A stretch of DNA of 64,000 nucleotides from Actinostola sp. cb2023 (GCA_033675265.1 JAUJYZ010001565.1:62001-126000); one strand, 5' to 3'; positions 24,259 through 37,270 are shown, numbered from the stretch's first letter. The notes: generated from the letters alone by a model not told the origin. A program made the numbers and translations.

Positions 24259-27200
24259 GAACATGTCAATTTAGATATCTCTTCATTGATAAGCTGGCAA
24301 TGTCATTACTGCTATTTCCAGTTGAGCGCGTCGCTCCCCGAATTTCACTGGATCGAGAAATGTTTGAAGTCATCAAATCCCATGCCCTAAAACATTATTT
24401 TGACAGGTGACAAGTATGTTCTCGTTCAAGAATACACTCAGTCTCAATAAATTCACATACCAACTCCAACAAGTTCGGGTGCGAGAAAAAGGAATTGTCA
24501 CCTGTCAAAACCATGTTTTAGGGCGTGGGATTTGATGACTTCAAACGTTTCTTGAGCCAGTGAAATTCGGCAAGTGGCGCGCTCAACTGGAAATAGCAGT
24601 AGGGAACTTATGCAAGATAGCAATGTCATTATGGACCTTACGTTTTAGGACAGCATCAAGATAGCAATGTCATTATGGACCTTACACATGAAGATAGCAA
24701 TGTCATTATGGACCTTACGCAATAGGACAGCATAAAGATAGCAATGTCATTATGGATCTTTTGCAATAGGACAGCATACATTGTAAAGATAGCAATGTCA
24801 TTATGGATCTTTTGCAATAGGACAGCATGAAGATGGCAAAGTCTGGTGTTACCATCATGACAGCATACTGTATTTTCTACACACAATATGCCACCTGACA
24901 ATGAACATGCAAAATTCTTGCTTTGTGTAGAAAAGCGGTTTTTCATAAGCTGTGGTCATCATTATTATTGGCATGCTGTAATTTGAAGAACACCAGAACA
25001 CCGGAACGTCGGAACACCGGAACAACATTTTCTTCGGTTTTTTTCTGATTTATTTTTCATTTATGTACTCAAATTGTAGAATACGTTGAACAATAACTAT
25101 TTTTGACTGTTGTAAATGCCAGACGTTTCACAACAACAACCGTTTGCTTTGCCGTTGTACAGAAAATCTGCATAGTTCTATTGAGCAACCCGAGCCGAAG
25201 GTCGAACGAACGAACGTAAATGAACATGTGAATTACAAAGGAAACTAAAGGAAGATTTCTGGTTCGGAATTGTCATAATTGTACATATTTGGAGGGATTA
25301 AATTGCAATTTCTCAATAAGGTAAATATTTGCTTGATCTTCGACTGGTACATTTAACTTTTCGGACTTTGAAGAGCAAACTTTGCAAAGCCATTCGTTAC
25401 GATCCGCCATTGCTTCCTTGTCATCTGATTAGTGGTTTCTTTGTGTGACGTAACGTGACACATCTCGGCGCCAAGTGTCTAGTCGATGTCTATAGCTGTG
25501 TTCCTTTCATTCTTTGCGAAAACATTGTCATCTTTTATCTAAAATGTCTTCGAATTCATGTCCTTTGGCAATGAGATTTCGACACAGAAAGACACAGAAA
25601 TCGCTTTTAGTTTAGGATAGTTTTGCTCGCTTTCAGTTTGCTGAGGTGTTTGATTTTGTGTATTCTGTGTGTGCATTATTTTGTACATTTACGGTAAACT
25701 TAAAGTACTGAATTATTGCATTACATTGTAAGCTTAAATATATTTAACGATGTTTGAATGCTTTCGAACATGAAATCCATGAGAGCTTACTTTGGGTTTG
25801 CTTTGCGTTCATTTAGTAAACGCTAAACAAACACAAAGATCAGCAGGGTTTGCTTTGCGATTGCTTTGCGTTAACTCCAAATGCACGCCGGCGTTTTATA
25901 CTTTGCGTTAATGTTAACTTCGCGTTTGAGGTTAGTTTCGATCGGTACTGTAATTATTTATTTTTTGTCAATGCGTATGTCAACAATAAAAACGAGTATA
26001 AACAAATAACACACGTGAAATAAAAAAATGTTAATCCGACGTTCCGGTGTTCTTCGAATTACAGCATGCCATTATTATTCTGTGTCCTGTTGCGTAAGGT
26101 CTGTTATAAAGAAAATGCTGTGGTACACACCATATTTTGTACCTGATTAGGCATATATCCTTGCGGTGATTGATGTGGTGGTGGAGGTTGTTGGTGAGGA
26201 GACGCTTGTTGTTGTGATGTCTATAAATAGCAATAAATGATTATTAGAATGTAACAAATGATTTCAAGAACTTTGTAGGAATAAATATCATCTTTGGTTT
26301 AAAAACTTGTAATCCTTTAATCAAAACCAAAGTATGGCCTAGTTCAGACGTCGTGCTAATCATGAGACGTTCTCATTTCAAACGATAGATAATGAGGCAG
26401 CTTCTTTTGAAGTAATTAAGAACGGCTCTTGGAAAGTACGGCGTTTGAACTAAGCCTAAGAAAGGTGTGTGTTGGGGAGAGGGGGTGGGGGGATTCTTTT
26501 GAAGGATAAAATCAACCTTCTCGTCTCAAGAACTATGGTTGCCATGGAAACCTCAGCTGTCCCAAATACTGAAGGCTCGCCAGTGAAAAGATAGGGGAGG
26601 GTTCAAGATACTTCATTATTAGGAGAATTTGGATTTTGATCACAAGTCATTTATTTACAATATTCCTGCTTGGAAGAATAGAACGTGAAGTTACCTGGAA
26701 ATAGCCAGACATTCCTCCTTGCATTCCTGGACCACTTGCACCAGCCTCATTGGACATCTGTGTGAATCCAGGCGAGGGGACAGCACCCTGCTGGAGGTTG
26801 GGAATAACCTGATCAATGGAAAGAGCCCTAAATAAGCGCCTAATTACATGGACCCCAAAACCCATGGCAGCCATCACCATAACATATCACCTTACTGAAA
26901 CAAAACATACCCCACACAGCACCCACACTGTAAATAAGCGCCTAATTCATGGACCCCAAAACCCATGGCAGCCATCACCATAACACATCACCCTACTGAA
27001 ACAAAACATACCCCACACAGCACCCACACTGTAAATAAGTGCCTAATTCATGGACCCCAAAACCCATGGCAGCCATCACCATAACACATCATCCTACTGA
27101 AACAAAACCAACATACCCCACACAGCACCCACACTGTAAATAAGTGCCTAATTCATGGACCCCAAAACCCATGGACCCCAAAACCCAGCGCTGCGACTTC

Positions 27201-30200
27201 ACTGATGGAAGACTTGAAATATAATTCGAATTGCTCATATATTTTCGCTATTCAATTGAGATATTTATCCTGCACTAGATTATCTAGCTAGCTACTCAAA
27301 CGTTTTGCTTGTGTATGTAGATGTTTTGGTTTCATTGTTTTATAGGAATAATCCACGGCGAATATTCAAGTACCCCGGGAGTAACATATTTATTACAAAA
27401 GGTCATGTACGTAACACATTCACTTCGGAACAAATTTTAAAATAAATAGTTGATGTTTAATATGTGCTATTTTGATCGAATCGGATATAAAGTTTACCGT
27501 ATATGAACATTTGTAAAATCGAAACATAAACAAATGAGTCGTTTTGGTTTTCACACGATAATATTACTGATATATTGTATTCTTGATGCCTTGAATAAGA
27601 TGTCCTAAATATTTGGCCGGAATTGGTTAAATAACTTCAGACAAAACCCCTGCTTGCAGGGATATCTTCGAGAGATCTCTAGTGATCGTGCATGTCTTTG
27701 ATACAGACTATTAACTTATTCTGGCTAGAGACAATTATTTCATAAATACACTAGCATTAAAATATTATTTCTTCAGTAAGCTGAAGTACCAAAGCATTTG
27801 AATTGTTGAGTCTATGACGTCACTTCCTCTAGTTTATCGATTAGAAAACCGGCTCGCGATCGTGTAATGGCGGACGCTATATCACGAACTTTAGGGGCTA
27901 AAATGTATATCTTCCCGGTCTCGGATGAAAATACGGTTTGGCCAGGTAATGTAGTAGCACTTCTACTTTTGTAAGTGCGATTTATAGAACTTTTTCAAAT
28001 TACATCGTAGTGGCACTTTAAGTAGATCTACATGTATAGAGTTTATACCTACAAATGTAGTAACAGCATGAATCAATGTATCAATGAACCTCAACTGGAC
28101 GTTCCAAGTACGTGCTACGGAAGTACGATTCGGAGATTTTTCTCTATGCTCACCGACACATATATACATAGTCTCCCTCGTCACGCAACTGTCAGTCATT
28201 GTCAGGTCCCTCCTCACGCAACTGACATTGTCCTTGTCATAATGCCCGAGTGTACGCTCATTGAGCATCTTGTTAGATTAGAATCTTGATCATTCTTCTA
28301 TTTATTTTATTTTTTAAGAAATAAATTGTTAATTATTATTATTAATTTATTACATTATTTTATTTTAAATTATTACGGTAACTACACAATTTTTTTTTGG
28401 GAAATCAATAATAACAACTCTTTATTCATACCTTGGATTTGAATAATAATTGTACATGATGTATGTACATAATACTAATTAATTAATAAGCAAAGAAGGT
28501 ACTTAGCTACCTGAAATAACTATAGGGGCTAACAACTTTCAGGCAGCCAAGATAAATAATAATAATAATAATAAACTTTATTTTACAAGGGAAAAAACAT
28601 ATTACAGCAGAGTGAGTTGTTGTCTAGCACTGTAAGTTGTTGAAGGGGTCCTTGCAAGAACAACGCAAGTGATCTCTAATCAAACTCTAAGTTCTCCTTG
28701 AGATTCTTTGAATTTCAAAGGAGAATTTGGGTTTTGATCACAAGTCACTTACTCCGTTCTGCAGGGAGCCCTTCACTTACGGTGTCAAGATAAACTGTTA
28801 TATGCCATGTTTTTATTCTTACATCATCATTACATCTACAGTGTATAAGAGTATACTAGATGCATGGTAAAGTGAAATATAATCAATATAATCCTCTATA
28901 AAGCTCATCCCCAGAATATACAACGTAGTAAGAAGTGTGCGAGATTGATCTTTCAATTAATGAGCCTCATGGCTCCTAGGTAACACATGAGTATAATAAC
29001 AATTAGTAAGTAAAGACTTTCTCTCCCTCATGTTTAGGGGTTTTCTCAGTGTACAAATGTATGTAATTTTTCCTTGTCCATGAAAAATGAACTAGTGAGA
29101 GTGTTGTGTGTATAGAATATAGAATGTAATAAGAAGTGTGTGAGTGAATATAAAATGAACTAGTGAGTTGTGTTGTGTGTATAGAATATAGAATGTAGTA
29201 AGAAGTGTGTGAGTGAATATAAAATGAACTAGTGAGATGAGTGTTGTGTGTATAGAATATAGAATGTAGTAAGAAGTGTGTGAGTGAATATAAAATGAAC
29301 TAGTGAGTTGTGTTGTGTGTATAGAATATAGAATGTAGTAAGAAGTGTGTGAGTGAATATAAAATGAACTAGTGAGATGAGTGTTGTGTGTATAGAATAT
29401 AGAATGTAGTAAGAAGTGTGAGTGAATATAAAATGAACTAGTGAGTTGTGTTGTGTGAATAGAATATAGAATGTAGAATGTAGTAACTAGTGAGATGAAT
29501 GTTGTGTGTATAGAATATAGAATGTAGTAACTAGTGAGATGAGTGTTGTGTGTATAGAATATAGAATGTAGTAACTAGTGAGATGAGTGTTGTGTGTATA
29601 GAATATAGAATGTAGTAACTAGTGAGATGAGTGTTGTGTGTATAGAATATAGAATGTAGTAAGATATTCATATCTTTTTTTCCGGTCTGGTATCCTAAGA
29701 AATCGCGCGCTCTGATTGGCTGTTGAAGCTGCTGGAATTTTCTATATCTGACCATTTCTTTCTTTTTTGTTTTGTTTGTTGTGTGCTTTGTTTTATTTTT
29801 CGTTTTTATATATATTTTTTCAGTTAATTCATGTTTTGAGTAGTCATGTATGGCTGGCAGTTGGCGAAAAACAACACAAAGGGAAAAAAAAAAGCTATTT
29901 ACCGGCCTTGGTCGGTCCGCATACTAGGGAAAAACTGTGTTGTCGGCCTTGAAAATGGTATATACTCAAGATCTTGGACACCCGACCGGTAAATAACCTC
30001 TATATATTTTATAGTTGGTGCGATGTTTCACAATTTTACCAACTGAATAAAATGTAGATGCTTAACGAACCAATTATTACTTGAACTCAGAATGCATGCA
30101 ATTAGGATGTAAACAAACTCCTGACAATGACCACCCTGAGTGTATATGTACTACATGTACATACATGTACATTTACTATCTCACTAACGAGGGCCACAGG

Positions 30201-33200
30201 TTTGTTAGTCAGCACTATTAAGTGCCATACATAAATTATATAATTATTTATTTTATATTTATTTATTTTATATATCTGTTGTGATGAGAAATCTTTTCAG
30301 ATTAAAGATTTAGACTTCACTCGCTCGCTTAACAACCCTGATCAACAATGCCATCAAGCATTTTGACAGAAGTATTTTGAATTTTGAAGCATTTTGACTT
30401 GAAGCATTTTGACAGATCTTGAAAAAAAAATTTTTTTTTTGACAGATCTTCTAAGAGACACTACACATCTAAAACACCTATAAATATCAGGGAAATGCTC
30501 GAGTCTGACAAGCTAATTGCCTTAAAGACCTGCGGAAATCCTAATCATCCTCTGTAGGACCACTTACCAAAAATCAAGCCATTCTCCAGGAGGTTAAGAA
30601 ATCTCATTGGCCCAAAATTAACACTTGCCGTGATAAAGACTCCTTCGTTAATAGTCTTATTTTTTGTTACAATAATAATAATAATAAATATTATTATTAC
30701 AACACAAATTTACAGTGTAATGTATTTATGAGTTGATTCTTGTATATATCCGTTACATTTGCACTGTGATATGTATTTTATCATTGCCATTACATGTAAA
30801 GTCTTTATTTAATAATATTATTATTATTAAACTAGATTCAGATTACTATTTGACATTCAATACTCCAGCCGGTAAACTTCTAGTTATTTAATAATAATAA
30901 TAATAATAATAACCTTTATTTACCATGGCCAAAATTAGGCTTAGATAATGCTATTGTCCTTGACATACTAACTCAGGCTTAGCCTCAATTTGAAGAATAA
31001 TCCATGAAATTCAAAGTTGTTTAATTAACTATTATGCAATGTTTTTCAAAGCGCACCGAGACGTCAACATAGTCTAGTGTGCTATACAAGAATATTTTAT
31101 TTTTATTCAGATTTCTTGTTGGTATTCACAAACAAGCTATTCTGACATGGTGCTAATTATAATACTGTCTCATTGTGTCTATATTGTTAAATATTACAGA
31201 CAGAGGTACATGTACCTGCAAACTCGGAAATCATAGATCTACATTCCCTTGAGCAATCTCTCTACATTTGGTGGTTCCCATCTTGAGAACCATCAGCTAG
31301 TTTTTAGACCGAATGCAATAATGACAGAATCAGTAAATCTCATTTATTTTGTAGTTAGTGATATGATACAGCCATCGTTTCGAAGAGTATAATAACAAAA
31401 AGAAACCTACAAGATTTTAGAGCGATTCTACAAAAATGTAAAAAGTTATAGCGAATTGAAATCACAAAGATTTGTATGGGAAATTGAGTTTTGGACTGAC
31501 TAGCCTCGTTTCCATGCAATTGCTAGAATTCAAATGGTTATAACTTCACTAGGGTTTCATTTAAATTGATGGGCTTTTGATGTATTACTAGACTATGTAT
31601 GGTCTTTCAAAAAATGATATTATATTTATTAAATTCGTATTTGTTCTCAGTTTATGCAAATTATTTCGCCATTATTGCATTCGGTCTATACTCAAGTTAT
31701 TTTCAAGAATAGATTGTAAAAGGAGTAATAAACCATTATATCAACCGAATGCAAAAATGAGGAAAAATATGAATTTAGTAAAAAATGTAAAATAATAAGA
31801 TTGTTTGCAAGACCGTACATAGTTTAGTATTCAAACTTCTTTTACAATCACAACGGTATGTCTGACTCGACACGGCAGTGAAATGTCTCGTCCCAGTCTC
31901 TGTATACAATGTAGCACCATGTTATAATCAGCAATCAGACAGATAGGACACAGTCCTAACAATAGAATTATATCAACTGTTGGTACTAACATGCCACAAT
32001 CGCAAGTGGTATACTGAACGTATTACAGTAAACAGCTACTTGTATATATATGATCAATGGGTTTTGGTATCTGTACATTATTCTTAATCACTTTGAAGGG
32101 GGCTATGTCTAGAGTGTTAATTTAACACCTGTTTGTACAGGTACGTGGTGAATATACTCAACTATACCTGCATTTAAACACCATTCTAGAACACTAAATC
32201 AACTCCTGAGTTTAAATCAAGGTTTAAATAAAACTGTCACTGATATGGCTGTCGCGAGTGTCTCGAATATGAATGAGGTTTGTTAGCGGAGAAAATTTAG
32301 CTGCAATTCACCTGCCCTGCATTGACAACATTAGCATAACCTAGCACTTGCGACTTTGAACATTTTTTAAAGCAGCCTTGTAGGCTGGATTTTTTCCCAT
32401 TAACTACAGTCTATAAAGGGATATTCACACATAAATCTGTAGAATTTGAAAACAGGTGAAGAGATTGCATGTCTATTTATAGCAAGGGTCAAACCACATA
32501 GTTAATATATGTCTGATCTAATGAAGCAAATCAAAGGCAAGATGGGGCAACAATCAAAGACGAATCCCTAGAGACATCTTGGGGTATACATTCATTGATG
32601 AAAAGAGGAAGAATGTTGTACGTTGCTGGAGTAAATTAGTATTCAAAGTGAACTGTTTACATTGTCTGTGTGGAAGTTTGTCCTTTTAATGTAGACCTCT
32701 CATGATTTATTCAACATATGACAGAAAAACTCCAGCTTAAAAGTGAACATATTCAGCCCTGTCTCATAGTAACACGATAAACTACAGTAGAGATGAGAAG
32801 TTTGTTGGATGTAACAACTAAAATAAAAAAAGTCAAGTTCCTTTGTCAATATAAAAAAAATTGTTTTTAATAAGACGCATAATATTTGAAATTATTCTAG
32901 GATTTCTAAAGTTATCGTATTGTTGGAATGTTAATGTTGTACTTTCTGATAAATTTAAAGAAATGAAATTAAATAATAAAAGTGAGAGAAGAAATATCTT
33001 CAATTTTATGTGTTTACTGTTTTTCATTTAAATCAGAAACTGTTCACTTGATATAAATAAATATATCGGCACCACTGAATGTAATACTTAGTAGCGAAGA
33101 CCTAAATATCACCTTTGGTGCTCATAACATCAGATTATCCTAAATTTCCCTCAGAAATAAAAGAAAATCTTTGAATAAATATAATAACATGGCAATAAAC

Positions 33201-35716
33201 AAAGAATGAAACTTTGCTATTGGTTACAACACAATAGAGAGCTGGTGACATATCTACCCAAAATGCTTTGCGAAATGAGACTTCCACCTGCCGGTCCATC
33301 GATGATTAGCATTCGATCTACGGCTAGCAAACTAAGATTTAGTCAATGCAAATTTGTACGTTTGACAGACTCCCAAGGCCACCCAGGACACAGTGATTTT
33401 GCAAGCAGAGTTCTCGAAATGTTCGTTTGTAAAGGAAATGCTCTTGTATATACTTAGTTAGATGTGGGAGCAGAGGAAGCCCGTGTCTTCTTTAGAGAAA
33501 GAGTACTTTCATGATGAAATGACTTTTAAATGGCTTCCTTCGATCTAAATAAGGCTATTTCCTGTGGCAGTAGAAAGTTTAAATTAAAATTAGGAATAGG
33601 AATAGTAGAAATAAAATATTCCTCCTGGATAAATCTTTATGTTCCCGTAGATATATCGTAGATAATTCCAGGCAAAACAAAAGAAGTCGGTGTGCAGTGT
33701 CCGAAATATATCAGTCGTGGCATTTGCTATTATAACAACTGATAGCTAATGATTTTCTTCAAATTCGATTGAAAGAAAGAACGGAGAGCTAAATATAACT
33801 ATCTATCAAGACCCTAGATTACGTAGAGTACAAATCAGATGGTTTTTACAGGGAACCTTATTTTGAATTTGGTCTTTATAACAGTAATTTATTCAAAACG
33901 CTCTCAGAATGAACGAGGCGAGGATATGGACATTCAGAAGTCAAGACATTTTTCGCTTCAACTATTTAGCCATCCAACCGTTCGTCCTATAATCATTAGA
34001 AGGATTGCTTTTGTTTGCCAATATCTTATAATAAAGCTTACACTGAGTGTAGTCACAACTACTAGAATTGTAGTAAAATATGACTGGTGGTATTGACCAC
34101 AAAGGAGTTTAGCCCCAACACCCCACTGACTGGCGCAACGGCTACCTTCATCAAAATACACTACCGAACATGTCTCGATGGATCACCAAGATCAAATGGC
34201 TACCACATAACAAGGAAATACAAAACATCACACGTCTGTGTCCATAATCTAGCCGAGGATTCGCCGGCAAATCATTACTTCCATGGCTTTGTTCAGTGTA
34301 GTATATTCGTCTTGTCTTAAAGCAGGGACAATACGTTTATTGCTAGTGTTGTCATGTAGTAAGGTTTACTTTAACTAACGTGTACATGGGGTCATGTATT
34401 CTAACTATAGTTTTAATAGCAGTGAAATTCAAGTATGGGATTACGCCGAATTCAACAGAAACAGCACAGGCATTCGAATGATTCGATCTTCACCAGCATT
34501 TCAAACGGAAACAGTTCGAATACATTGAAACTAATTTTTTTTGTTTTTCTTTTCCTCGCATCACTAAAGTTAGTTTAGTTTACAGGAAATTCCACTTAAA
34601 CTGGGTGAAACTTTTCCAAAAACAATTGCAATAATTTATGCAGGTAATCGAGTATTTTGGAAGGCGATTTTCAGGGAAAACGTGGAGATAGAGTTGAAAC
34701 AATGAGTGAATGTTTCAACAAGCTGGCGTGACAACTTCGTTAACAGCTACACCGTACGAACGGTGGATATACAACTGCTACACTGAGTTGTACGGAGAAT
34801 ACAGATGAACTTACATAGTCATGGAAAGCTTTGGCTTCACTCGAGTGATCACAGCTGTCCCTTCTTTCTGGTGCAGCACAGTATAGGTCCCAGAATACGC
34901 TATGGAGGCAAGAAGGAAATGGAACTTTACTACTAGAAAGTCTCGTATTTAGGCGGGAAAATCCGAAAACTGCTCCTTTTTAACCCTCCGAGAGAGGTTA
35001 ATTTGAGATGTTGGAGCTCTGTTCAAGAATGTACTGTGGTAACCTCTATATAAGGCAGATAGAAACGACCATTAAACAAGTCCTAGTTATTTACTACACA
35101 TGAAAAATGCAACAAGAAACAGTGAGGTGACTGGAAGAGGATAGCCTTGCTGTTGATAGTTCTTACTTACCACCACCAAGAGTGTAGAAATCCTGGCGGT
35201 TCACCCAGTGTTATATTCTTTTCCCATCTAATCTACAAGAGAAGAATTCACAGTCCGCTTTAGCTTTGTGAACGCTGTGTACAAGTAGAACTGCAGTCGA
35301 TGTTCAAGAAGCAAGCCATTGTAGAACGAGCTCAAACAACGACAAATTTCTCGAGGTTTACTGGATTTTTACCTCGTTTAAGAATGTCTGTGCGCTCTTC
35401 TGTGCTCCTACGTGTAAAAGATATTCATATACGTACAATGCCAGCCTGTTTCGAAAACAAAATAGCCACAGAATGAGACGAAAGCCGGACTAGAAAATAT
35501 AGGTCACCATGTATGCTGACACAAAGACCGAGGCAGTCGGTGAACAAGCGCCTCAAATCCACGTCCAATTTCCTCGATTTTCATATGCAAACCCCCATTT
35601 TCGGACCCGTAGATTATGATTCTGGGGTTCGTTTTGGAGTTGAAAACAAGCCAGGCTTACTTTTCTGTTGCCTGAGCATCTGATGGGACGGTATTCGCTT
35701 TGCCTTTGGAGTACAT
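13662..35716 (-). CDS. SSBP: Single-stranded DNA-binding protein / LDB1 cofactor (SSBP/SSDP family)
   Basis: Coding exons in order: 35,661-35,716; 35,373-35,445; 35,172-35,233; 34,815-34,899; 26,695-26,808; 26,143-26,220; 23,763-23,789; 23,571-23,630; 22,285-22,372; 20,907-20,965; 19,239-19,300; 18,398-18,428; 17,976-18,018; 17,001-17,071; 16,414-16,483; 16,242-16,276; 13,662-13,745. All phases agree. The start is [15 protein letters not shown]. The LUFS/LisH region reads [32 protein letters not shown] and EAKAFHDY. The rest is a Pro/Gly/Met-rich tail including [34 protein letters not shown] and [10 protein letters not shown]. These match SSBP2/3/4, nuclear proteins that bind and stabilise LDB1/Chip in LIM-homeodomain and Wnt enhancer complexes. 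The usual short last exon (ending near YSPSMTMSV in vertebrates) was not found. The region after HDY is divergent. Confidence 0.93.
13957..14029 (-). tRNA. tRNA-like sequence, probably tRNA-derived repeat
   Basis: The minus strand folds as a 73-nt cloverleaf. It has a 7-bp acceptor stem (GCCTCGG/TCGAGGC with one G-T), D stem GCTC/GAGC and T stem GTGGG/CCCGC around TTCGAAT. The anticodon arm is poor: loop CATGAAA lacks U33 and one stem pair is T-T. The nominal anticodon is TGA, but the long variable arm of tRNA-Ser is absent. It sits next to (AAT)n in an SSBP intron, so a SINE head or pseudo-tRNA is more likely than a working tRNA. Confidence 0.45.
14505..14578. repeat. Perfect 22-bp inverted repeat (hairpin)
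   Basis: AAGAAAACCAGCGATAGGAT(GT) at 14,505-14,526 is exactly complementary to 14,557-14,578, with a 30-base loop. It lies in an SSBP intron. It resembles a foldback element. Confidence 0.8.
14779..15180. mobile_element. TIR element with TTAAACACGAAAC ends
   Basis: TTAAACACGAAACCGCGCTA at the left recurs inverted at the right end (one C-T difference seen), extending through TATAAAAGGG. The interior is AT-rich without a transposase. The right end abuts the TTAA of the piggyBac-like element. Confidence 0.65.
15181..16194. mobile_element. piggyBac-like non-autonomous element flanked by TTAA
   Basis: TTAA at 15,177-15,180 is followed by CCCTTTGACACCCA. At the other end GGGAGTCAAAGGG is followed by TTAA at 16,195-16,198. 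The TTAA duplication and CCC-starting ends are the piggyBac signature. The ~1-kb interior has only short open frames without recognisable transposase motifs. It contains another CAAAATGGCGGACTC motif near 15,541. Confidence 0.75.
16450..16822. repeat. 90-bp tandem repeat containing part of SSBP exon 15
   Basis: About four units of 90 bp lie directly upstream (in SSBP transcription) of exon 15. Each contains the splice acceptor (GTCTTAG) and the first ~40 bases of exon 15, then intron sequence. A TAG directly before each acceptor would stop read-through translation. The array therefore provides four extra potential acceptor/exon starts. Confidence 0.85.
17334..17461. repeat. Foldback element, perfect 27-bp arms
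   Basis: CTTATTTGATGGTTTGACAG and following bases at 17,334-17,360 are perfectly complementary to 17,435-17,461. Total length is 128 bp. It lies in an SSBP intron. Confidence 0.8.
17627..17805. repeat. TIR repeat with GTGTTTGCATAGCCT ends
   Basis: TTTTCTGTGTTGGCATAGCC is mirrored by GGCTATGCAAACACAGAAAA. A further partial copy (GTGTTTGCATAGCCTGATAC) follows at about 17,850. Together they are one family in the SSBP intron. Confidence 0.6.
18088..18351. mobile_element. Harbinger-like MITE, TAA duplication, nested hairpin
   Basis: ATGAGGGTTTATCACATAAT at the left is mirrored at the right (one to two differences). TAA flanks both ends (18,085-18,087 and 18,352-18,354), as for PIF/Harbinger elements. 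An internal second hairpin pairs TATGAAAACCTTTG with CAAAGGTTTTCATA around TTGGAGGCAAGAGTTGCC. Confidence 0.65.
19345..20830. repeat. ~86-bp minisatellite (ATC-rich) in SSBP intron 10
   Basis: About 15 copies of a unit containing CCAGTATCCCAGCAATCATG, CATCAATCTACTATCATACA and a (CATCAT)n segment. Unit length varies because the trinucleotide part expands and contracts. Spurious open frames occur on both strands. Confidence 0.9.
21138..22038. repeat. CAGCA/CAGAA-type microsatellite (~900 bp)
   Basis: Irregular mixture of CACAG, AACAGAG and CACAGAG blocks over 900 bp in SSBP intron 9. Neither strand has stops in several frames, so long Cys/Leu/Val-rich frames arise. None is considered coding. 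Confidence 0.9.
23843..23984. mobile_element. Foldback MITE, family F1, copy 1
   Basis: AATTGAAGGGCTCCCTGCAA to TTGCAGGGAACCCTTCAATT, with inner arms such as GGAGAATTTGGGTTTTGATC. The whole element is one long imperfect hairpin. Copies 2 and 3 are at 28,632 and 52,739; a partial copy is near 26,620. Confidence 0.8.
24223..24257. repeat. Poly-T tract
   Basis: About 34 T residues in an SSBP intron, a potential slippage or assembly-uncertain site. Confidence 0.9.
24307..24601. mobile_element. TIR element with ~120-bp arms
   Basis: TACTGCTATTTCCAGTTGAG at the left pairs with CTCAACTGGAAATAGCAGTA at the right. Similarity extends inward past TTTGAAGTCATCAAATCCCA. There is no coding content. Confidence 0.75.
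24610..24840. repeat. ~44-bp tandem repeat
   Basis: Four to five copies of GATAGCAATGTCATTATGGA followed by TCTTTTGCAATAGGACAGCA. CAATGTCATTAC also occurs next to the upstream TIR element, so the unit may derive from its flank. Confidence 0.8.
24970..26070. mobile_element. 1.1-kb TIR element with GGAACACC motifs
   Basis: GGCATGCTGTAATTTGAAGA at the left is mirrored by TCTTCGAATTACAGCATGCC at the right, followed inward by CACCGGAACGTCGGA. ATTATTATT occurs immediately outside both ends (24,961-24,969 and 26,071-26,079), a possible 9-bp duplication, though low-complexity. There is no transposase frame. Confidence 0.7.
26830..27190. repeat. ~103-bp tandem repeat next to SSBP exon 5
   Basis: Three and a half copies of a unit with CCTAATTCATGGACCCCAAA and CATGGCAGCCATCACCATAA lie in the large SSBP intron, ending about 20 bp before the exon 5 acceptor. 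Copies are nearly identical. Confidence 0.85.
27200..28630. other. Intron sequence, no exon recognised
   Basis: Within the 8-kb SSBP intron 4. It contains GTAATGGCGGACGC near 27,867 (YY1-like) and short (AAT)n runs. Small open frames at 27,963-28,289 on both strands show no recognisable protein. Confidence 0.4.
28632..28780. mobile_element. Foldback MITE, family F1, copy 2
   Basis: Same ends and interior as the copy at 23,843, with GTAAGTTGTTGAAGGGG and GCCCTTCACTTAC extending the arms. Inserted in SSBP intron 4. Confidence 0.8.
29090..29665. repeat. ~70-bp minisatellite
   Basis: About nine copies, some truncated, of a unit containing GTGTATAGAATATAGAATGT and AAATGAACTAGTGAG. Alternating TTGTGTT and ATGAGTGTT subtypes suggest higher-order duplication. 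Intronic in SSBP. Confidence 0.9.
29990..34800. other. SSBP intron 4, repeats only
   Basis: No exon is recognised. There are scattered (AAT)n runs at about 30,670, 30,830 and 30,890. A partial relative of the GGCTTAGCCTCAAT foldback family lies near 30,970. A TIR pair is described separately at 31,305-31,688. Short open frames lack recognisable features. Confidence 0.45.
31305..31688. mobile_element. TIR element with TAGACCGAATGCAATAATG ends
   Basis: TAGACCGAATGCAATAATG at 31,305 is exactly mirrored by CATTATTGCATTCGGTCTA ending at 31,688. A third, partial ACCGAATGCAAAAATGA follows at 31,744. AT-rich interior without coding content. Confidence 0.7.
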
Positions 35717-35988
35717 ACTGTATAGAGCCTGTCAACGATGTGTCACTCGGTTCGTCATGGCCAGTGGCTCGCCGCTCAATGCTGGGCCCAGCAAGGTTTC
35801 CATGGAGATCATTAAGAAATCGATCCTGATTGGATAGCTGTCAGCATCACGCTGCGGGAACGAAAGATGGGAATGGCCGATGAAATGAAGGATTTTATCA
35901 ACAAAAACGCACTGAATTACAGAACTATTTATTTGGAAGTTGTTGACAGAGATATTATGGTAGGATTTTGCAAACTCTTAGAAGTTTG

Positions 35989-36049
35989 ATAAGAAAAATT
36001 AGTGATATGAACTGGACGTTTCGATCATTTAATCACTAATTTTTCTTAT
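35989..36049. repeat. Perfect 18-bp hairpin beside the (TAA)n tract
   Basis: ATAAGAAAAATTAGTGAT at 35,989-36,006 is complementary to 36,032-36,049. Its loop contains GGACGTTTCGATC. The hairpin at 14,505 also has GACGTTTCG in its loop. Confidence 0.75.
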
Positions 36050-36073
36050 ACAATGTCTTTCGAAACCTTTACT

Positions 36074-36784
<711 letters not shown>

Positions 36785-36789
36785 TAATA

Positions 36790-37270
36790 GGATGTAATGA
36801 ACTAGTATGTGATTGTCTTAGGCTGTTGGAATCTCGAAAGTTCAGCCGGAACGAGGGGTGGACTGCAGACCTCCCGTAAACACCATAAAGTGGTACCAAC
36901 AATGCTTGAGGTATTGCTGATTGTGCCACTGACGATACCCCATGCACGGACGTACATCAGGTCCATCTCATCTCAACACCTCATGATAGCCGGAGAATAC
37001 GCCGGTTGTAAATGATGTAGTATCATGTGCGCGCAACGCATCGCGTAACGCAACTTTTGCCGCATTCGCGTTTAGTACTGATTGTAGTCACAACCGGTTA
37101 CCGCCATTTCTTCAGTAGCAATCCTTGATGTCAGGACATAAATAGCACAACTTTAGACCGTTCAGTCCTGTATATCGGCGTAAACTCTCCGCTCACATTT
37201 TTCGTTAAGGCCATCCATCCATACAGGGACCGCGGAGACGGCCAAAAAAGGTGTCACAAGTTGTCTGCTA

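Noticed and set aside
14505..36049. Possible hammerhead ribozymes in hairpins with CGAAACGTC loops
   Set aside because: The GAAAC half of the core is present, but no CUGAUGA box lies at the right position in either hairpin.
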